In this document: piece after piece, positions 44,893 through 54,687 of the stretch
How positions within the stretch are numbered: position 1 is the first letter of the stretch
How the letters are laid out: each line of letters starts with the position of its first letter
Origin: Qaidamihabitans albus
Lineage (GTDB): Bacteria > Actinomycetota > Actinomycetes > Mycobacteriales > Pseudonocardiaceae
DNA length: 64,000 nucleotides
Reading direction: 5' to 3'
NCBI RefSeq assembly: GCF_016464705.1
Contig: NZ_JAEHOB010000002.1
Location: forward strand, 372,001 to 436,000
The notes under the pieces: generated by a model
The model's input: only the letters and a program-made list of their open reading frames with translations
What the model was told of the DNA's origin: nothing
The model's database searches: none
Translations under genes and position numbers: made by a program

Positions 44893-45990
44893 CTACCGCA
44901 GGCCGGTGCCTCTGGCGATCGCCGTGTCGATCAGGGTGGCGAGCAGCGTCGGGTAGTCCACGCCGGTGACCGCCCACATCTTCGGGTACGCCGACGTCGA
45001 GGTGAACCCGGGCATCGTGTTCACCTCGTTGATCGTGAGCTCGCCGTCCTCGCTCACGAAGAAGTCGACCCGCGCCAGGCCCTGGCAGTCCAGCGCGGCG
45101 AACGCGCGCACCGCGTGCTCGCGCAGCCGCTCGGTGACCGAGTCGTCCAGCTTCGCGGGGATGTCCAGTTCCGCGTCCTCGCCCAGGTACTTGGTCTCGA
45201 AGTCGTACCAGGCACCGGCGTCGTCGCCGAGCACACGGATCTCGGCCGGCAGGGACGCCTCCACCCGGCCGTCGGGGAACTCCAGTACGCCGCATTCGAC
45301 CTCACGGCCATCGACCCCCGCCTCGATGAGCACCTTCGGATCAGTGCGGCGAGCCAGCGCGATCGCCTCGTCGAGGTCGGCCCAGTCGGTGACCTTGCTG
45401 ATGCCGATGGAGGAACCGGCCCTGGAGGGCTTCACGAACACCGGCAGGCCGAGCCGCTCCCGCTCGCCCTCGTCCAAGGTGGACTGTCCACGCCGGAGGG
45501 CCGCGTACCTGCCGACCGGCAGTCCCTCGGCGGCCAGGAGCTTCTTCGCGTACTCCTTGTCCATCGCGGCGGCGCTGGCGAGCACCCCCGCGCCCACGTA
45601 GGGCAGGTCGGCCAGCTCCAGCAGCCCCTGGATGGTGCCGTCCTCCCCGAACGCGCCGTGCAGCACGGGAAAGACGACGTCGACCCCACCCAGCACCTCG
45701 ACCCCCGTGCCCGGGTCGACGGAGACGACCTGCTGGCTGGTCGGGTCGCCGGCGAGCACGAGCGCCTTCCCGCCGGTCACGGAGGGCAGCTCGCGCCCGC
45801 GGATCTCGAGTGCCCTCGGGTCGCCGGTGCCGAGCACCCAGCCACCGTCCCTGGTGATGCCGATCGGGACGATCTCGAACCGGTCCGGGTCGAGATTCGC
45901 CAGGACGCTGCCCGCGGACACACAGGAGATCGTGTGCTCGGTGCTTCGCCCGCCGAACACGACGGCGACTCGCGTCTTGCGGCTACTCAT
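44893..45990 (-). CDS. ddl: D-alanine--D-alanine ligase
   Basis: 365 aa peptidoglycan precursor enzyme. Motifs: [46 protein letters not shown], the YDFETKYLG loop with the Tyr typical of D-Ala-D-Ala ligases, and [11 protein letters not shown]...[10 protein letters not shown]. There is no sign of a D-lactate-type specificity change. It is downstream of a palindrome and convergent with the DUF3515 gene. Confidence 0.97.
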   Translation of the reverse strand: MSSRKTRVAVVFGGRSTEHTISCVSAGSVLANLDPDRFEIVPIGITRDGGWVLGTGDPRALEIRGRELPSVTGGKALVLAGDPTSQQVVSVDPGTGVEVLGGVDVVFPVLHGAFGEDGTIQGLLELADLPYVGAGVLASAAAMDKEYAKKLLAAEGLPVGRYAALRRGQSTLDEGERERLGLPVFVKPSRAGSSIGISKVTDWADLDEAIALARRTDPKVLIEAGVDGREVECGVLEFPDGRVEASLPAEIRVLGDDAGAWYDFETKYLGEDAELDIPAKLDDSVTERLREHAVRAFAALDCQGLARVDFFVSEDGELTINEVNTMPGFTSTSAYPKMWAVTGVDYPTLLATLIDTAIARGTGLR

Positions 45991-46001
45991 GGGCGGCCAC
46001 C

Positions 46002-47417
46002 CTACCCCTGCGCTCCGCGCAGCAGGTCCACGAGCACCGGGAGTGCTTCCCGCAGCGCCTCACGGGAGCAGCCCGCATAGCCGACAGCCACGCCGCAGGC
46101 CGTGGGCGGGCCCGTGAAATGCCGGCGGAGGCCGTCGAGCAGCAGCCCGCGGTCGCGTCCCTCGGCGATCCGCCGCAGTTCCCGCTCCGCCGAGTCGAGT
46201 GGCACCACCAGGTGCGCCCCCGCGTCGTCGCCCAGCACCGGCACCCCGGCCTCGCGCAGCGCGCCGACCAGCAGCGACCGCCGTTCCGAGAGCTCCCGGC
46301 GCAGGCGCCGCAGGTGCCTGCCGAGATCGCCGTGGCGGGCGAGCTCCACGAGCACGCGCTGGCCCGCGGGCGAGGGCCGGGTCCCGGTCAGCTCCCGGTA
46401 CTCCAGCACCGCCGAGGTCACCGAAGGCGGCGCCACCATCCAGCCCGCGCCGAGTACGGGGGTCAGGATCTTGCTCGTGGTGCCCAGGTGCGCCACCACG
46501 TCCGGTGCGAGCGAGGCCAGCAGTGGCAGCGGCGCGACATCGTAGCGGAGCTCGCCGTCGTAGTCGTCCTCGATGAGCAGGAAGTCCTCCGCCCGCGCCC
46601 GCTCGACGAGCTCGACCCGCCGCGACGCGCTCATCCGGCTGCCCATCGGGTACTGGTGCGCGGGCGAGCAGTAGACGGCACGTGCCCCGGCCGGCACGGC
46701 ATCCGGCCGCAGCCCCTCGGAGTCCACGGGCACGGGCACCACCCGCAGCCCGGCACCCCGGAAGGCGTGCACCGCCCGCTGGTAGCCGGGCTCCTCCATC
46801 GCCACCACGTCGCCGGGCGCCAGCACGGCGCTCGCCAGCTCCACCACGGCGGCTGTCGTGCCTGCCGTCGCGAGCACCGACTCGGTACCGGCGTCGAGGC
46901 CACGGTGGCGCAACAGGTGCTCGGCGATCGCGGCGCGGTACTCGGGCAGCCCGGCGCGCGCGGCGAACAGCGTCGGCGGCTCGTCCGCGGAGGCCCGCCA
47001 CGCCCGCCGCCAGGCGGCGCGGTCGAGCCCGTCGGCCCACGGCACGCCCGGGGTGAGCACGAGCAGGTCGGCGGGCACCGGATCGCCCTCGACGACCGTG
47101 CGGCGCGCGGTTCCGCCCGTGGGCGGCGACGTGGTCACGTAGGTGCCGGAACCGTGCCTGCCCGCGATCCAGCCCTCGGCATGCAGCTGTTCGTACGCCG
47201 CCGAGGTGACCGTGCGGCTCACGCCGAGGCGGCCGGCCAGCGCGCGGGTGGACGGCAGCCGGTCGCCGCCGCGCAGATGACCCGACGAGGCCGACTCGCG
47301 CAGCGCGTCCGCCAGCTGCACGGCCAGGGGCACCTCGGACCCGCGGTCGAGCGTGACCGGCAGCGCGGTGTCCTCGGACGGCAAAGTGGACTCCCGATCT
47401 AGTCCGTCAATGGCCAT
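46002..47417 (-). CDS. MocR/PdxR-type regulator (GntR HTH fused to aminotransferase fold)
   Basis: 471 aa. N-terminal winged helix ([48 protein letters not shown]), then a fold-type-I PLP domain with [19 protein letters not shown] and the PLP lysine in [17 protein letters not shown]. PdxR/MocR proteins sense PLP or an amine-adduct. ATG 47417 is used but has a poor RBS; a downstream TTG preceded by GGGAG is possible. It shares a 34-bp gap with the divergent PNPOx-like gene, its probable target. Confidence 0.9.
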   Translation of the reverse strand: MAIDGLDRESTLPSEDTALPVTLDRGSEVPLAVQLADALRESASSGHLRGGDRLPSTRALAGRLGVSRTVTSAAYEQLHAEGWIAGRHGSGTYVTTSPPTGGTARRTVVEGDPVPADLLVLTPGVPWADGLDRAAWRRAWRASADEPPTLFAARAGLPEYRAAIAEHLLRHRGLDAGTESVLATAGTTAAVVELASAVLAPGDVVAMEEPGYQRAVHAFRGAGLRVVPVPVDSEGLRPDAVPAGARAVYCSPAHQYPMGSRMSASRRVELVERARAEDFLLIEDDYDGELRYDVAPLPLLASLAPDVVAHLGTTSKILTPVLGAGWMVAPPSVTSAVLEYRELTGTRPSPAGQRVLVELARHGDLGRHLRRLRRELSERRSLLVGALREAGVPVLGDDAGAHLVVPLDSAERELRRIAEGRDRGLLLDGLRRHFTGPPTACGVAVGYAGCSREALREALPVLVDLLRGAQG

Positions 47418-47451
47418 TCCAAAGTACCACTGGCCGGGAAACGCTGAGCCC

Positions 47452-48129
47452 ATGACCACCGAGCCCATGACCACCGCACCGGCACTGTCCTCCACCGCCC
47501 GCTCCACGCTCACGCGGAAACGGGACCGCGCGGCGAGCGACCGCCGCGCCCTCCACGACGTCCTCGACGAGGCCCTCATCTGCCACCTCGGCCTGGTGCT
47601 GAACGGCTCACCGGTGGTGCTGCCCACCGGCTTCGGCCGGGACGGCGACACGCTCTACCTGCACGGCTCGACCGGCGCGAGCAGCCTGCGGGCCGCCGAG
47701 GACGGCGTCGACGTCTGCGTGACCGCCACGCTCCTCGACGGGATCGTCTACGCCCGCTCGCTGAACAACCACTCGATGAACTACCGCAGCGCTGTCGTCC
47801 ACGGCCGCGCCCGGCAGGTCACCGACAAGGCCGGGAAGCTGCACGGCCTCCGCGTGCTCACCGACCACCTCTCCCCCGGATCGTGGGAGCACGCCCGTGG
47901 CGTGAACGCGAAGGAGCTCGCGTCGGTGACCGTGCTGGCCCTGGACCTCGCGGAGGCATCGGTGAAGATGCGCACCGGGGAACCGGTCGACGAGCCCGAG
48001 GACGTCGAGCACGGCACCGCGTGGGCGGGCGTGCTGCCGGTGCGGACCGTCTTCGGCGCGCCGGAGCCCGCGGCCTACGTCCCCGGGGAAGCCCCGGTGC
48101 CGGACCACGTCGCCCGTCGCCTCTCGTGA
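47452..48129 (+). CDS. Pyridoxamine 5'-phosphate oxidase-fold flavin protein
   Basis: 225 aa. FMN-binding split barrel of the PNPOx_2 type (RALHDVLDEALICHLGLVLNGSPVVLPTGFGRDGDTLYLHGS, VCVTATLLDGIVYARS). Divergent from the MocR gene and probably controlled by it. Start ATG 47452 (or 47467). Its final Ser-stop comes from palindrome copy G. Confidence 0.85.
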   Translation: MTTEPMTTAPALSSTARSTLTRKRDRAASDRRALHDVLDEALICHLGLVLNGSPVVLPTGFGRDGDTLYLHGSTGASSLRAAEDGVDVCVTATLLDGIVYARSLNNHSMNYRSAVVHGRARQVTDKAGKLHGLRVLTDHLSPGSWEHARGVNAKELASVTVLALDLAEASVKMRTGEPVDEPEDVEHGTAWAGVLPVRTVFGAPEPAAYVPGEAPVPDHVARRLS

Positions 48130-48168
48130 GTGCCTACGCGAGTTAGAACACTGCTACGCACTCACGAG
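48123..48168. repeat. 46-bp palindromic element, copy G
   Basis: CTCGTGAGTGCC...GCACTCACGAG around GTTAGAAC. It supplies the TCG TGA that ends the PNPOx-like gene and lies 12 nt from the convergent cysteine dioxygenase stop. Confidence 0.97.
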
Positions 48169-48180
48169 GGTGCGGGAGGC

Positions 48181-48660
48181 TCAGGACGGGACAGGGCCGG
48201 TCAGCGGGTCAAGGTGGTAGCCGCGCAGCGTGCGCCCGCCCGAGCGGTAGACGTGCACGCTGATCGCCGGGTCCGGCCCCTCGTTGCGCACCTCGTGCAC
48301 GTAGCCGGGGCCGAACACCCTGGACTGGCCGGTCGCGGGCGTGTGCAGCTCGGTGAGCACCCGCCCGTCCGGGGCGCGCCGGGTGACGGTCTCGGTGAGC
48401 TGCCCGCTGACGACGGTGAACGCCCCGGTGCTCTCACCGTGGTCGTGCAGGCCGGTGTGCTGCCCCGGTAGCCAGCTCAGCAACCACACCTCCTGCCCGG
48501 CGTCCCGTTCGAGCAGCGCGGCGTAGCGCTCGTCCGGGTCGTAACGCAGCAGGTTGCGCCAGCGCTCACGGTCGGCGGCGAACTCCAGCGCGGTCCGGAC
48601 GGGGTGGCGCAGCAGCGGGTTCTCGGCACGCGTGACGGTGTTCTCTGGAACGGCGAACAT
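48181..48660 (-). CDS. Cysteine dioxygenase
   Basis: 159 aa cupin enzyme converting L-cysteine to cysteine sulfinate with Fe(II) and O2. Iron ligands: HDHG (~72-75) and the third His in YVHEVRN; the CDO pattern GLHDHGESTGAFTVVSGQLTETV is complete. GAGGA lies 8 nt before the ATG. It is preceded on the same strand by the polycysteine leader ORF at 48710-48796. Confidence 0.94.
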   Translation of the reverse strand: MFAVPENTVTRAENPLLRHPVRTALEFAADRERWRNLLRYDPDERYAALLERDAGQEVWLLSWLPGQHTGLHDHGESTGAFTVVSGQLTETVTRRAPDGRVLTELHTPATGQSRVFGPGYVHEVRNEGPDPAISVHVYRSGGRTLRGYHLDPLTGPVPS

Positions 48661-48706
48661 GGGTGTGTCCTCGGCGAATGAAAGGGGAAACGGGCGTCGT
48701 CGGGCA

Positions 48707-48767
48707 GGGTCACCGGCAACAACAAGGACACAGCACGCGCGCGGTGCGGCGGAGGTCCAGGTGACCC
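48707..48767 (-). promoter_or_regulatory. Leader-ORF hairpin, candidate cysteine attenuator
   Basis: GGGTCACC (48707-48714, covering the leader stop) is an 8-bp perfect complement of GGTGACCC (48760-48767) within the leader ORF. A ribosome stalled at the four cysteine codons would occupy or expose this structure and could change access to the cysteine dioxygenase ribosome site ~40 nt downstream. Confidence 0.6.
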
Positions 48768-48796
48768 CGCCGTACGTTCCCGCCTCGCGTCAGCAC
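48710..48796 (-). CDS. Polycysteine leader peptide upstream of cysteine dioxygenase
   Basis: 28 codons from GTG 48796, ending RTARVLCPCCCR then TGA: four cysteines in the last six codons. The internal RRGHLDLRRTA resembles the HxDLxRxA core of putative leader peptides annotated ahead of actinobacterial sulphur genes. In mycobacteria leaderless polycysteine small ORFs act as cysteine-responsive attenuators. The proposed promoter would put transcription start at about the GTG, so it is probably leaderless. Its stop is 49 nt upstream of the dioxygenase start. Confidence 0.75.
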   Translation of the reverse strand: MLTRGGNVRRGHLDLRRTARVLCPCCCR

Positions 48797-48803
48797 GACG
48801 CCG

Positions 48804-48832
48804 AGCGAACCAGCGCGACCAACCCCGGTCAA
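48804..48832 (-). promoter_or_regulatory. Candidate promoter for leader ORF/cysteine dioxygenase
   Basis: TTGACC (48827-48832) and TTCGCT (48804-48809) with a 17-nt spacer on the minus strand. The expected start of transcription, ~7 nt downstream, falls at the leader GTG 48796, consistent with a leaderless mRNA. Confidence 0.55.
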
Positions 48833-48855
48833 CCCGTCCCACACCGTGGGAGCTG

Positions 48856-49866
48856 CTAGGACCACTCGTGCTTGCGTTCGCGGCCGAGCAGCCCGGCGCC
48901 CACCCTGGCGGGGGCCGCACCCTCGTGGCACACCCGGTACATCGCATCGGTGATCGGCATGTCGACACCAACCCCGCCGGCCAGGTCGCGGATCGACCTG
49001 CAGGACATGACCCCCTCGGCGACCTGCCCGCCTGCCGCGGCCTGGGCCTGCTCGATCGTCTCGCCACGGCCGATGCGCTCGCCGAAGGTGCGGTTGCGCG
49101 ACAGCGGCGACGAGCAGGTGGCCACCAGGTCGCCGACACCGGCCAGTCCGGCGAAGGTCAGCGGGTCGGCGCCGAGCTTCGCGCCGAGCCGCGCCATCTC
49201 GGCGAGCCCACGGGTGATCAGCGTCGCCATCGTGTTCGTGCCGAACCCGAGCCCCGCTGCCATCCCGCAGCTCAGCGCGATCACGTTCTTGCACGCGCCG
49301 CCGAGCTCGCAGCCGACCACGTCGGTGTTGGTGTAGGGCCGGAAGTAGTTGTTGAAGCTCGCCTGCTGGATCGCCACCGCACGCTCGTGGTCGGCACACG
49401 CGAGCACCGCGGCGGAGGGCTGCTCCTGGGCGATCTCCCGCGCGAGGTTCGGCCCGGACACCACGACGACCTCCGCCGCGGGCACCCGCGCGATCTCGCT
49501 GATCACCTCGCTCATCCGCTTCAGCGTGCCCAGCTCCACCCCCTTGGCGAGGCTGACCAGGATCGCCCCGGAGGGCAGCAGCTCGCGCCACCCGGTGAGG
49601 TTGGCGCGCAGGCTCTGGCTCGGCACCGCGAGCACCACCGCATCCGCTCCGGCGAGCGCCCGCGGGGCGTCGGTGGTCGCGGTCAGCCGGTCCGGCAGGC
49701 GCACGCCCGGCAGGTAGCCGCCGTTGATGTGGCCGGTCCGGATCTCGTCGGCGACCTCGGGGCGCCGGGCCCACATCGTGACGTCGCGGCCCGCGTCCGC
49801 GAGCACCTTCGCGAACGTGGTCCCCCACGAACCCGCACCGAGCACCGTGACGCGTTGCACAGTCAT
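48856..49866 (-). CDS. gpsA: NAD(P)H-dependent glycerol-3-phosphate dehydrogenase
   Basis: 336 aa. Nucleotide-binding [21 protein letters not shown], substrate lysine region [26 protein letters not shown] and the C-terminal domain. It makes glycerol-3-phosphate for phospholipids. It follows plsC with a 1-nt gap, so acyltransfer and substrate supply are co-transcribed; the same pairing occurs around gpdA2 in mycobacteria. Confidence 0.96.
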   Translation of the reverse strand: MTVQRVTVLGAGSWGTTFAKVLADAGRDVTMWARRPEVADEIRTGHINGGYLPGVRLPDRLTATTDAPRALAGADAVVLAVPSQSLRANLTGWRELLPSGAILVSLAKGVELGTLKRMSEVISEIARVPAAEVVVVSGPNLAREIAQEQPSAAVLACADHERAVAIQQASFNNYFRPYTNTDVVGCELGGACKNVIALSCGMAAGLGFGTNTMATLITRGLAEMARLGAKLGADPLTFAGLAGVGDLVATCSSPLSRNRTFGERIGRGETIEQAQAAAGGQVAEGVMSCRSIRDLAGGVGVDMPITDAMYRVCHEGAAPARVGAGLLGRERKHEWS

Positions 49867-49867
49867 C

Positions 49868-50566
49868 TCAGGCACCGTCCGCGGTCCTGGCGGGCGGCTG
49901 CTCACCCCGGATGTCCACGAGGAGCCGGAGCACCTCGTCCATCAGCACGTCGGTCACCTCGCGTAGCAGCGCCTGGGTGGGTTCCTTCTCCCGGAAGGCG
50001 GACAGGTCGACGGGCTCCCCGACGGAGTGCACCACGGTCTTGCGCGGCAGCGGCCGGAACTTCTTCGAGTAGCCGTTCCAGATCGCCTGGGTCCCCCAGC
50101 GCGCGATCGGGATCACCGGCACGTCGTTCTCCAGGGCGAGCCGCGCGACACCGGTGTAGGAGCGCTTGGGCCAGGCCGCCGGGTCCCGGGTGATCGTCCC
50201 TTCGGGATAGATGACCACGATCTTGCCCTCCCGCAGGGTCCTGTGCGCGGCCCGCAGGCTGTCCCCGGCACCGGCGCCGCCCCGGTACACCGGGATGCCG
50301 CCCGAGCCGAGCAGGATGCGGCCGAACACCGGCACGCGGGTGAGGCTGTCCTTCGCCATGAACCGCGGTACGCGCTTGTTGCGGTGCACGAACACCGCGT
50401 CCACGGCGGGATCCAGGTGGGAGACGTGGTTGAGCACGAGCAGTGCGGGGCCCGACCGCGGGATCCGCTCGGCGCCGCGGTACTCGCTGCGCCCGATCCA
50501 GGTCAGCGGGTAGAAGAGTGCCGCGGCGGCCCCGACCCAGAAGCCGCCCTTCTCCCGATCAGCCAA
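49868..50566 (-). CDS. plsC: 1-acyl-sn-glycerol-3-phosphate acyltransferase (PlsC family)
   Basis: 232 aa. HX4D box in [18 protein letters not shown], the substrate-binding [10 protein letters not shown] motif and a basic C-terminal half. It probably acylates lysophosphatidate at the inner membrane. TTG 50566 with GGAGGAGG just upstream is the best start. It is divergent from fbiD and co-transcribed with gpsA. Confidence 0.92.
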   Translation of the reverse strand: MADREKGGFWVGAAAALFYPLTWIGRSEYRGAERIPRSGPALLVLNHVSHLDPAVDAVFVHRNKRVPRFMAKDSLTRVPVFGRILLGSGGIPVYRGGAGAGDSLRAAHRTLREGKIVVIYPEGTITRDPAAWPKRSYTGVARLALENDVPVIPIARWGTQAIWNGYSKKFRPLPRKTVVHSVGEPVDLSAFREKEPTQALLREVTDVLMDEVLRLLVDIRGEQPPARTADGA

Positions 50567-50637
50567 GGCTCCTCCTCCACAGGTTCTCCACGCCGGCTGA
50601 TCCTCCCACAAGCACCGCCGGCCCCCGTTCGGTCATG

Positions 50638-51333
50638 ATGGAGTACGTGGCAGCGTCGAAACCGACCCCCCGGCGGGAACCCGCCCCCTCCGTGGGCGTG
50701 GATCTGATCGTCCCGATGAAGCCGCCCCGCTCCGGCAAGTCCCGGCTGCGGGGCGCGCTCGGCGGCCCGGCCGCCGACGACGAGCACGCCGGTCTCGTCC
50801 GTGCACTGGCCGCCGACACGCTGCGCGCCGCCACCGCCGCGGCCGGTGTGCGACGCGTGCTCGTGGTGGCCACCGATCCGGCCGCGCTCGGCGAACTGCG
50901 CGACCTCGGTGTCGAGGTGATCGGCGAGGACGGTGAACGTGGGCTGAACGGCGCCCTGCGCCACGGTGAGCGGCACCTGCGGGCCGGCGACCCGGCCGGC
51001 GTCGTGGGCGCGCTCCAGGCCGACCTGCCCGCACTGCGGGCGGACGAGCTCGCCGCCGCGCTCACCGAGGCGGCGGGACACAGGGCGTTCACGGCCGACC
51101 GGCACGGCACCGGCACGACACTCCTGCTCGCCGCTCCGGGGCAACCGCTCGACCCGCGCTTCGGCCCGGGTTCCGCGCTGGCGCACACCGACTCCGGCGC
51201 GCTGGCCCTGCGGCTGCCCGCGCCGTCGCTGCGCGGCGACGTCGACACGCCCGGTGATCTGGAACACGCCCGGCTGCTCGGGCTCGGGGAACGGACGGCG
51301 GCCCTGGTCGAAACCTGCTGTGTTCCCCGCTGA
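50638..51333 (+). CDS. fbiD: Phosphoenolpyruvate guanylyltransferase (F420 synthesis)
   Basis: 231 aa, CofC/FbiD family: VDLIVPMKPPRSGKSRLRGAL is the nucleotide-binding N-terminus, followed by VGALQADLPALRADEL and TLLLAAPGQPLDPRFGPGSALAH. It activates phosphoenolpyruvate for deazaflavin F420. ATG 50635/50638 or GTG 50647 are all possible starts. The order fbiD-ppk1-mutT1 matches Rv2983-Rv2985. Its stop codon sits in a 12-bp tandem repeat. Confidence 0.88.
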   Translation: MEYVAASKPTPRREPAPSVGVDLIVPMKPPRSGKSRLRGALGGPAADDEHAGLVRALAADTLRAATAAAGVRRVLVVATDPAALGELRDLGVEVIGEDGERGLNGALRHGERHLRAGDPAGVVGALQADLPALRADELAAALTEAAGHRAFTADRHGTGTTLLLAAPGQPLDPRFGPGSALAHTDSGALALRLPAPSLRGDVDTPGDLEHARLLGLGERTAALVETCCVPR

Positions 51334-51369
51334 GTTCCCCGCTGAGTTCCCCGCCGAGTTCCCCGCCGA
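51322..51369 (+). repeat. Four 12-bp tandem units at the fbiD 3' end
   Basis: GTTCCCCGCTGA repeated twice, then GTTCCCCGCCGA twice. Each first-type unit contains an in-frame TGA; the fbiD stop is in the first. The array looks like a recent slippage or duplication of the gene's end. Confidence 0.9.
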
Positions 51370-51432
51370 GGCTTCACCTGGACGTCCCGCCGGATCCGCC
51401 CGGCACTTGCCCGGGTGGGGAACAATGCGGGT

Positions 51433-53652
51433 GTGAGCAACGAAGAGAGCATCCCGGCGGCCGATCGGCCGGCAGCCGTGCGGAGGCGGGTCACCACGGC
51501 CCCGCCGCCCGGCGTCAGCGACACCGACGGGCACGCACGCGAGGTCCAGTCGGTCCCCTCGGCGCCACCCGCCGTGACGGCCGGCCAGCCACTCGACACA
51601 CTGCCGGACGACCGCTACTTCAACCGGGAGCTCTCCTGGCAGGACTTCAACGCCCGCGTGCTCGCCCTGGCCGAGGACGAGTCGCAGCCGCTGCTCGAAC
51701 GGGCCAAGTTCCTCGCGATCTTCGCGTCTAATTTGGACGAGTTCTACATGGTGCGGGTCGCCGGGCTGAAGCGCCGCCACGAGACCGGCCTCTCGGTGCG
51801 CAGCGCCGACGGCCTGACCCCTCGCGAGCAGCTGTCCTACATCGCCAAGCGCAACCAGGACCTGGTCGAACGGCAGACCGCGGCCTTCGAGGAGAACGTG
51901 CGGCCCGCGCTCGCGGCCGAGAACATCGAGATCGTCAACTGGGCCGACCTGGACGCCGCCGACCGGGTCCGCCTCTCCCACTACTTCAGCGACCAGATCT
52001 TCCCGGTGCTCACCCCGCTTGCCGTCGACCCCGCGCACCCGTTCCCCTACATCTCCGGCCTCTCGCTGAACCTCGCGGTCACGGTGCGCGATCCGGACGG
52101 CGGCACCGAGCGTTTCGCCAGGGTCAAGGTCCCGAACAACGTGCCGCGGCTCATCCGCATCGAACAGCGGCGCGACAGCCCGGCCGCGACCTTCCTGCCG
52201 CTGGAGGAGCTCATCTCCGCACACCTCGACGACCTCTTCAGCGGTGTCGAGGTGATCGAGCACCACGTGTTCCGCGTCACGCGCAACGCCGACTTCGAGG
52301 TCGAGGAGGACCGCGACGAGGATCTGTTGCAGGCGCTGGAACGCGAGCTCGCCCAGCGCAGGTTCGGCCCGCCCGTGCGCCTCGAGGTGGCCCAGGACAT
52401 GAGCGAGCACGTGCTCGAGCTGCTGCTGCGCGAGCTGGAGGTCGACCCCGGCGACGTGGTCGAGGTGCCGGGGCTGCTCGATCTCACCTGCCTGCACCAG
52501 CTCGCCGCGGTGGACCGGAAGGAGCTCAAGGACCGCCCTTTCGTGCCGGCGACGCACCCGGCCTTCGGCGAGCGGGAGACGCCGAAGAGCGTGTTCGCCA
52601 CCCTGCGCGAGGGCGACGTGCTCGTGCACCACCCGTACGACTCGTTCTCCACGAGCGTGCAGCGCTTCATCGAGCAGGCGGCGGCCGACGACAAGGTACT
52701 GGCGATCAAGCAGACGCTGTACCGCACCTCCGGCGACTCGCCGATCGTCGACGCGCTCATCGACGCCGCGGAGGCAGGCAAGCAGGTGGTGGCCCTCGTC
52801 GAGATCAAGGCCCGGTTCGACGAACAGGCCAACATCACGTGGGCGCGCACCCTGGAACGGGCGGGCGTGCACGTGGTGTACGGCCTGGTCGGCCTCAAGA
52901 CGCACTGCAAGGTGCTGATGGTGGTGCGGCAGGAAGGTGCCACGATCCGCCGCTACTGCCACATCGGCACGGGCAACTACAACCCGAAGACCGCGCGGCT
53001 GTACGAGGACGTCGGCCTGCTCACCGCCGATCCGGAGATCGGCGCCGATCTCACCGACCTGTTCAACGTGCTCACCGGCTACTCCCGCCAGGAGGACTAC
53101 CGGACCTTGCTCACGTCGCCGAACGGCATCCGGCGTGGCATCCTGCGGCGAATCGCGCACGAGATCGAGCTTGCCGAGTCCGGCGGCCACGCCGGTGTCC
53201 GGATCAAGTGCAACTCGCTCGTCGACGAGCAGATCATCGACCAGCTCTACCGCGCGTCGCAGGCCGGTGTCCGGGTGGACATCGTGGTGCGCGGCATCTG
53301 CGCGCTCAAGCCGGGCGTGCCCGGGCTGAGCGACAACATCACCGTGCGCTCCCTGCTCGGCCGGTTTCTCGAGCACTCACGGCTCTTTCACTTCGCAGGC
53401 ACCGACGAGTACTGGCTCGGCAGCGCCGACATGATGCACCGCAACCTGGATCGCCGGATCGAGGCGATGGTGCGGGTCAAGGACGCCCGCCTCGCCGCGC
53501 AACTCGGTGCCACGCTCGACTCCGCGCTGGACCCGGTGACCCGGTGCTGGGTGCTGAGTTCCACCGGCGAGTGGATGCCCTCCCCCGCCGACGGCACCCA
53601 GGTGCGGGACCACCAGGTCGAGCTCCTTCGCGCGCACGGAGCGACCGGATGA
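51433..53652 (+). CDS. ppk1: Polyphosphate kinase 1
   Basis: 739 aa. [27 protein letters not shown]-terminus, ATP-binding PPK domains with [10 protein letters not shown] (catalytic-His region) and [11 protein letters not shown], and the long C-terminal domain. It builds polyphosphate from ATP and works opposite MutT1 in nucleotide sanitation by synteny. GTG 51433 is used; GTG 51415 is in frame upstream. The stop overlaps mutT1 (ATGA). Confidence 0.97.
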   Translation: MSNEESIPAADRPAAVRRRVTTAPPPGVSDTDGHAREVQSVPSAPPAVTAGQPLDTLPDDRYFNRELSWQDFNARVLALAEDESQPLLERAKFLAIFASNLDEFYMVRVAGLKRRHETGLSVRSADGLTPREQLSYIAKRNQDLVERQTAAFEENVRPALAAENIEIVNWADLDAADRVRLSHYFSDQIFPVLTPLAVDPAHPFPYISGLSLNLAVTVRDPDGGTERFARVKVPNNVPRLIRIEQRRDSPAATFLPLEELISAHLDDLFSGVEVIEHHVFRVTRNADFEVEEDRDEDLLQALERELAQRRFGPPVRLEVAQDMSEHVLELLLRELEVDPGDVVEVPGLLDLTCLHQLAAVDRKELKDRPFVPATHPAFGERETPKSVFATLREGDVLVHHPYDSFSTSVQRFIEQAAADDKVLAIKQTLYRTSGDSPIVDALIDAAEAGKQVVALVEIKARFDEQANITWARTLERAGVHVVYGLVGLKTHCKVLMVVRQEGATIRRYCHIGTGNYNPKTARLYEDVGLLTADPEIGADLTDLFNVLTGYSRQEDYRTLLTSPNGIRRGILRRIAHEIELAESGGHAGVRIKCNSLVDEQIIDQLYRASQAGVRVDIVVRGICALKPGVPGLSDNITVRSLLGRFLEHSRLFHFAGTDEYWLGSADMMHRNLDRRIEAMVRVKDARLAAQLGATLDSALDPVTRCWVLSSTGEWMPSPADGTQVRDHQVELLRAHGATG

Positions 53653-54614
53653 GCGGCGCGACGCGGCAGCCCGGCATCCGGGCGGCGGGCGCGGTGCTCT
53701 GGCGCCGGAGCGAATCCGGGAGTATCGAGATCGCACTCGTGCACCGGCCCCGCTATGACGATTGGTCGCTGCCCAAGGGAAAGCTCGACCCCGGTGAGAC
53801 CTCACCGGTCGCGGCGGTCCGGGAACTGGTGGAGGAAACCGGCTACGCCGCGGTGCTCGGCCGTTTCCTGAAAAGGGTCGAATACGACGTTTCCGGTCCG
53901 CGGGGGCGGGTGCTCAAAGCCGTCGACTACTTCAGCGCGGAGGCCGGCGAAGGACGGTTCGAGCCCAACGAGGAGGTCGGGGAACTGCGCTGGTTGTCGC
54001 CGTCCGCGGCGGAGCCGCTGCTCACGTATCCGGCCGATGCCGGCGTACTGCGTGAGTTCTGCTCCCTGCCCACCGACCTCACCACGCTGCTGCTGGTGCG
54101 GCACGCCAAGGCAGGCAAGCGGGAGGAATGGACGGGCGACGACGATCTGCGGCCGCTGTCCGACGCGGGGCTGCGCCAGGCGGAGGCACTGCGCGTGCTG
54201 ATGCGCGCCTTCCGCCCGGACCGGGTGCTCTCGGCGCCCCGCCTGCGCTGCGTGCAGACCGTGCAGGGCGTCGCGGAGGATGCCGGCGGCGGGGTGGTGC
54301 ACGAGGAACTGCTGTCGGAGGAGGGCTACTGGGCCGATCCGGTGCTCGGGATCGCCCGGCTGCTCGCGATCGTGGCCGACGGCGGCAGGCCGCTGGTGTG
54401 CAGCCAGGGGGGCGTGATCCCCGATGTGGTGACGACGCTCGCCGAGCGGGACGGCGTGGAGCTGACGGCGATCAAGAACGGCACGGTGGCGAGCAAGAAG
54501 GGCTCGCTGTGGCTGCTGTCCTTCACGCCCGCACGCCACGGCGAGGGGCCGAAGCTGGTCGCCGCCAGCTACTTCCCGAGCCCGCTGCCGGCACCCGCGC
54601 CCGCCACTCCCTAG
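53649..54614 (+). CDS. mutT1: MutT1: Nudix hydrolase fused to histidine phosphatase
   Basis: 321 aa. N-terminal Nudix box [23 protein letters not shown] (~47-69), C-terminal phosphoglycerate-mutase-like domain with catalytic [15 protein letters not shown] (~143). In mycobacteria this fusion cleaves 8-oxo-dGTP and diadenosine polyphosphates. ATG 53649 overlaps the ppk1 stop. Transcription ends at the hairpin 54631-54663. Confidence 0.95.
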   Translation: MSGATRQPGIRAAGAVLWRRSESGSIEIALVHRPRYDDWSLPKGKLDPGETSPVAAVRELVEETGYAAVLGRFLKRVEYDVSGPRGRVLKAVDYFSAEAGEGRFEPNEEVGELRWLSPSAAEPLLTYPADAGVLREFCSLPTDLTTLLLVRHAKAGKREEWTGDDDLRPLSDAGLRQAEALRVLMRAFRPDRVLSAPRLRCVQTVQGVAEDAGGGVVHEELLSEEGYWADPVLGIARLLAIVADGGRPLVCSQGGVIPDVVTTLAERDGVELTAIKNGTVASKKGSLWLLSFTPARHGEGPKLVAASYFPSPLPAPAPATP

Positions 54615-54630
54615 CGGTCACCGAAAACGC

Positions 54631-54663
54631 GGCAGGGCCCCGCGCATCGCGCGGGGCCCTGCC
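54631..54663. terminator. mutT1/hupB bidirectional terminator
   Basis: 15-bp stem GGCAGGGCCCCGCGC / GCGCGGGGCCCTGCC with a 3-nt ATC loop. It lies 16 nt after mutT1 and just downstream of the convergent hupB. Confidence 0.88.
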
Positions 54664-54687
54664 GAGAAGTGGCCGGCTGAAAGCCGC

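Noticed and set aside
44893-45990. D-Ala-D-Lac type ligase linked to glycopeptide resistance
   Set aside because: The active-site loop keeps the KY of ordinary Ddl, and no vanH or vanX partner is near.
50503-53376. 957-codon open frame opposite fbiD and ppk1
   Set aside because: Shadow of two recognisable genes; low-complexity His/Gln/Arg/Val translation typical of antisense high-GC frames.
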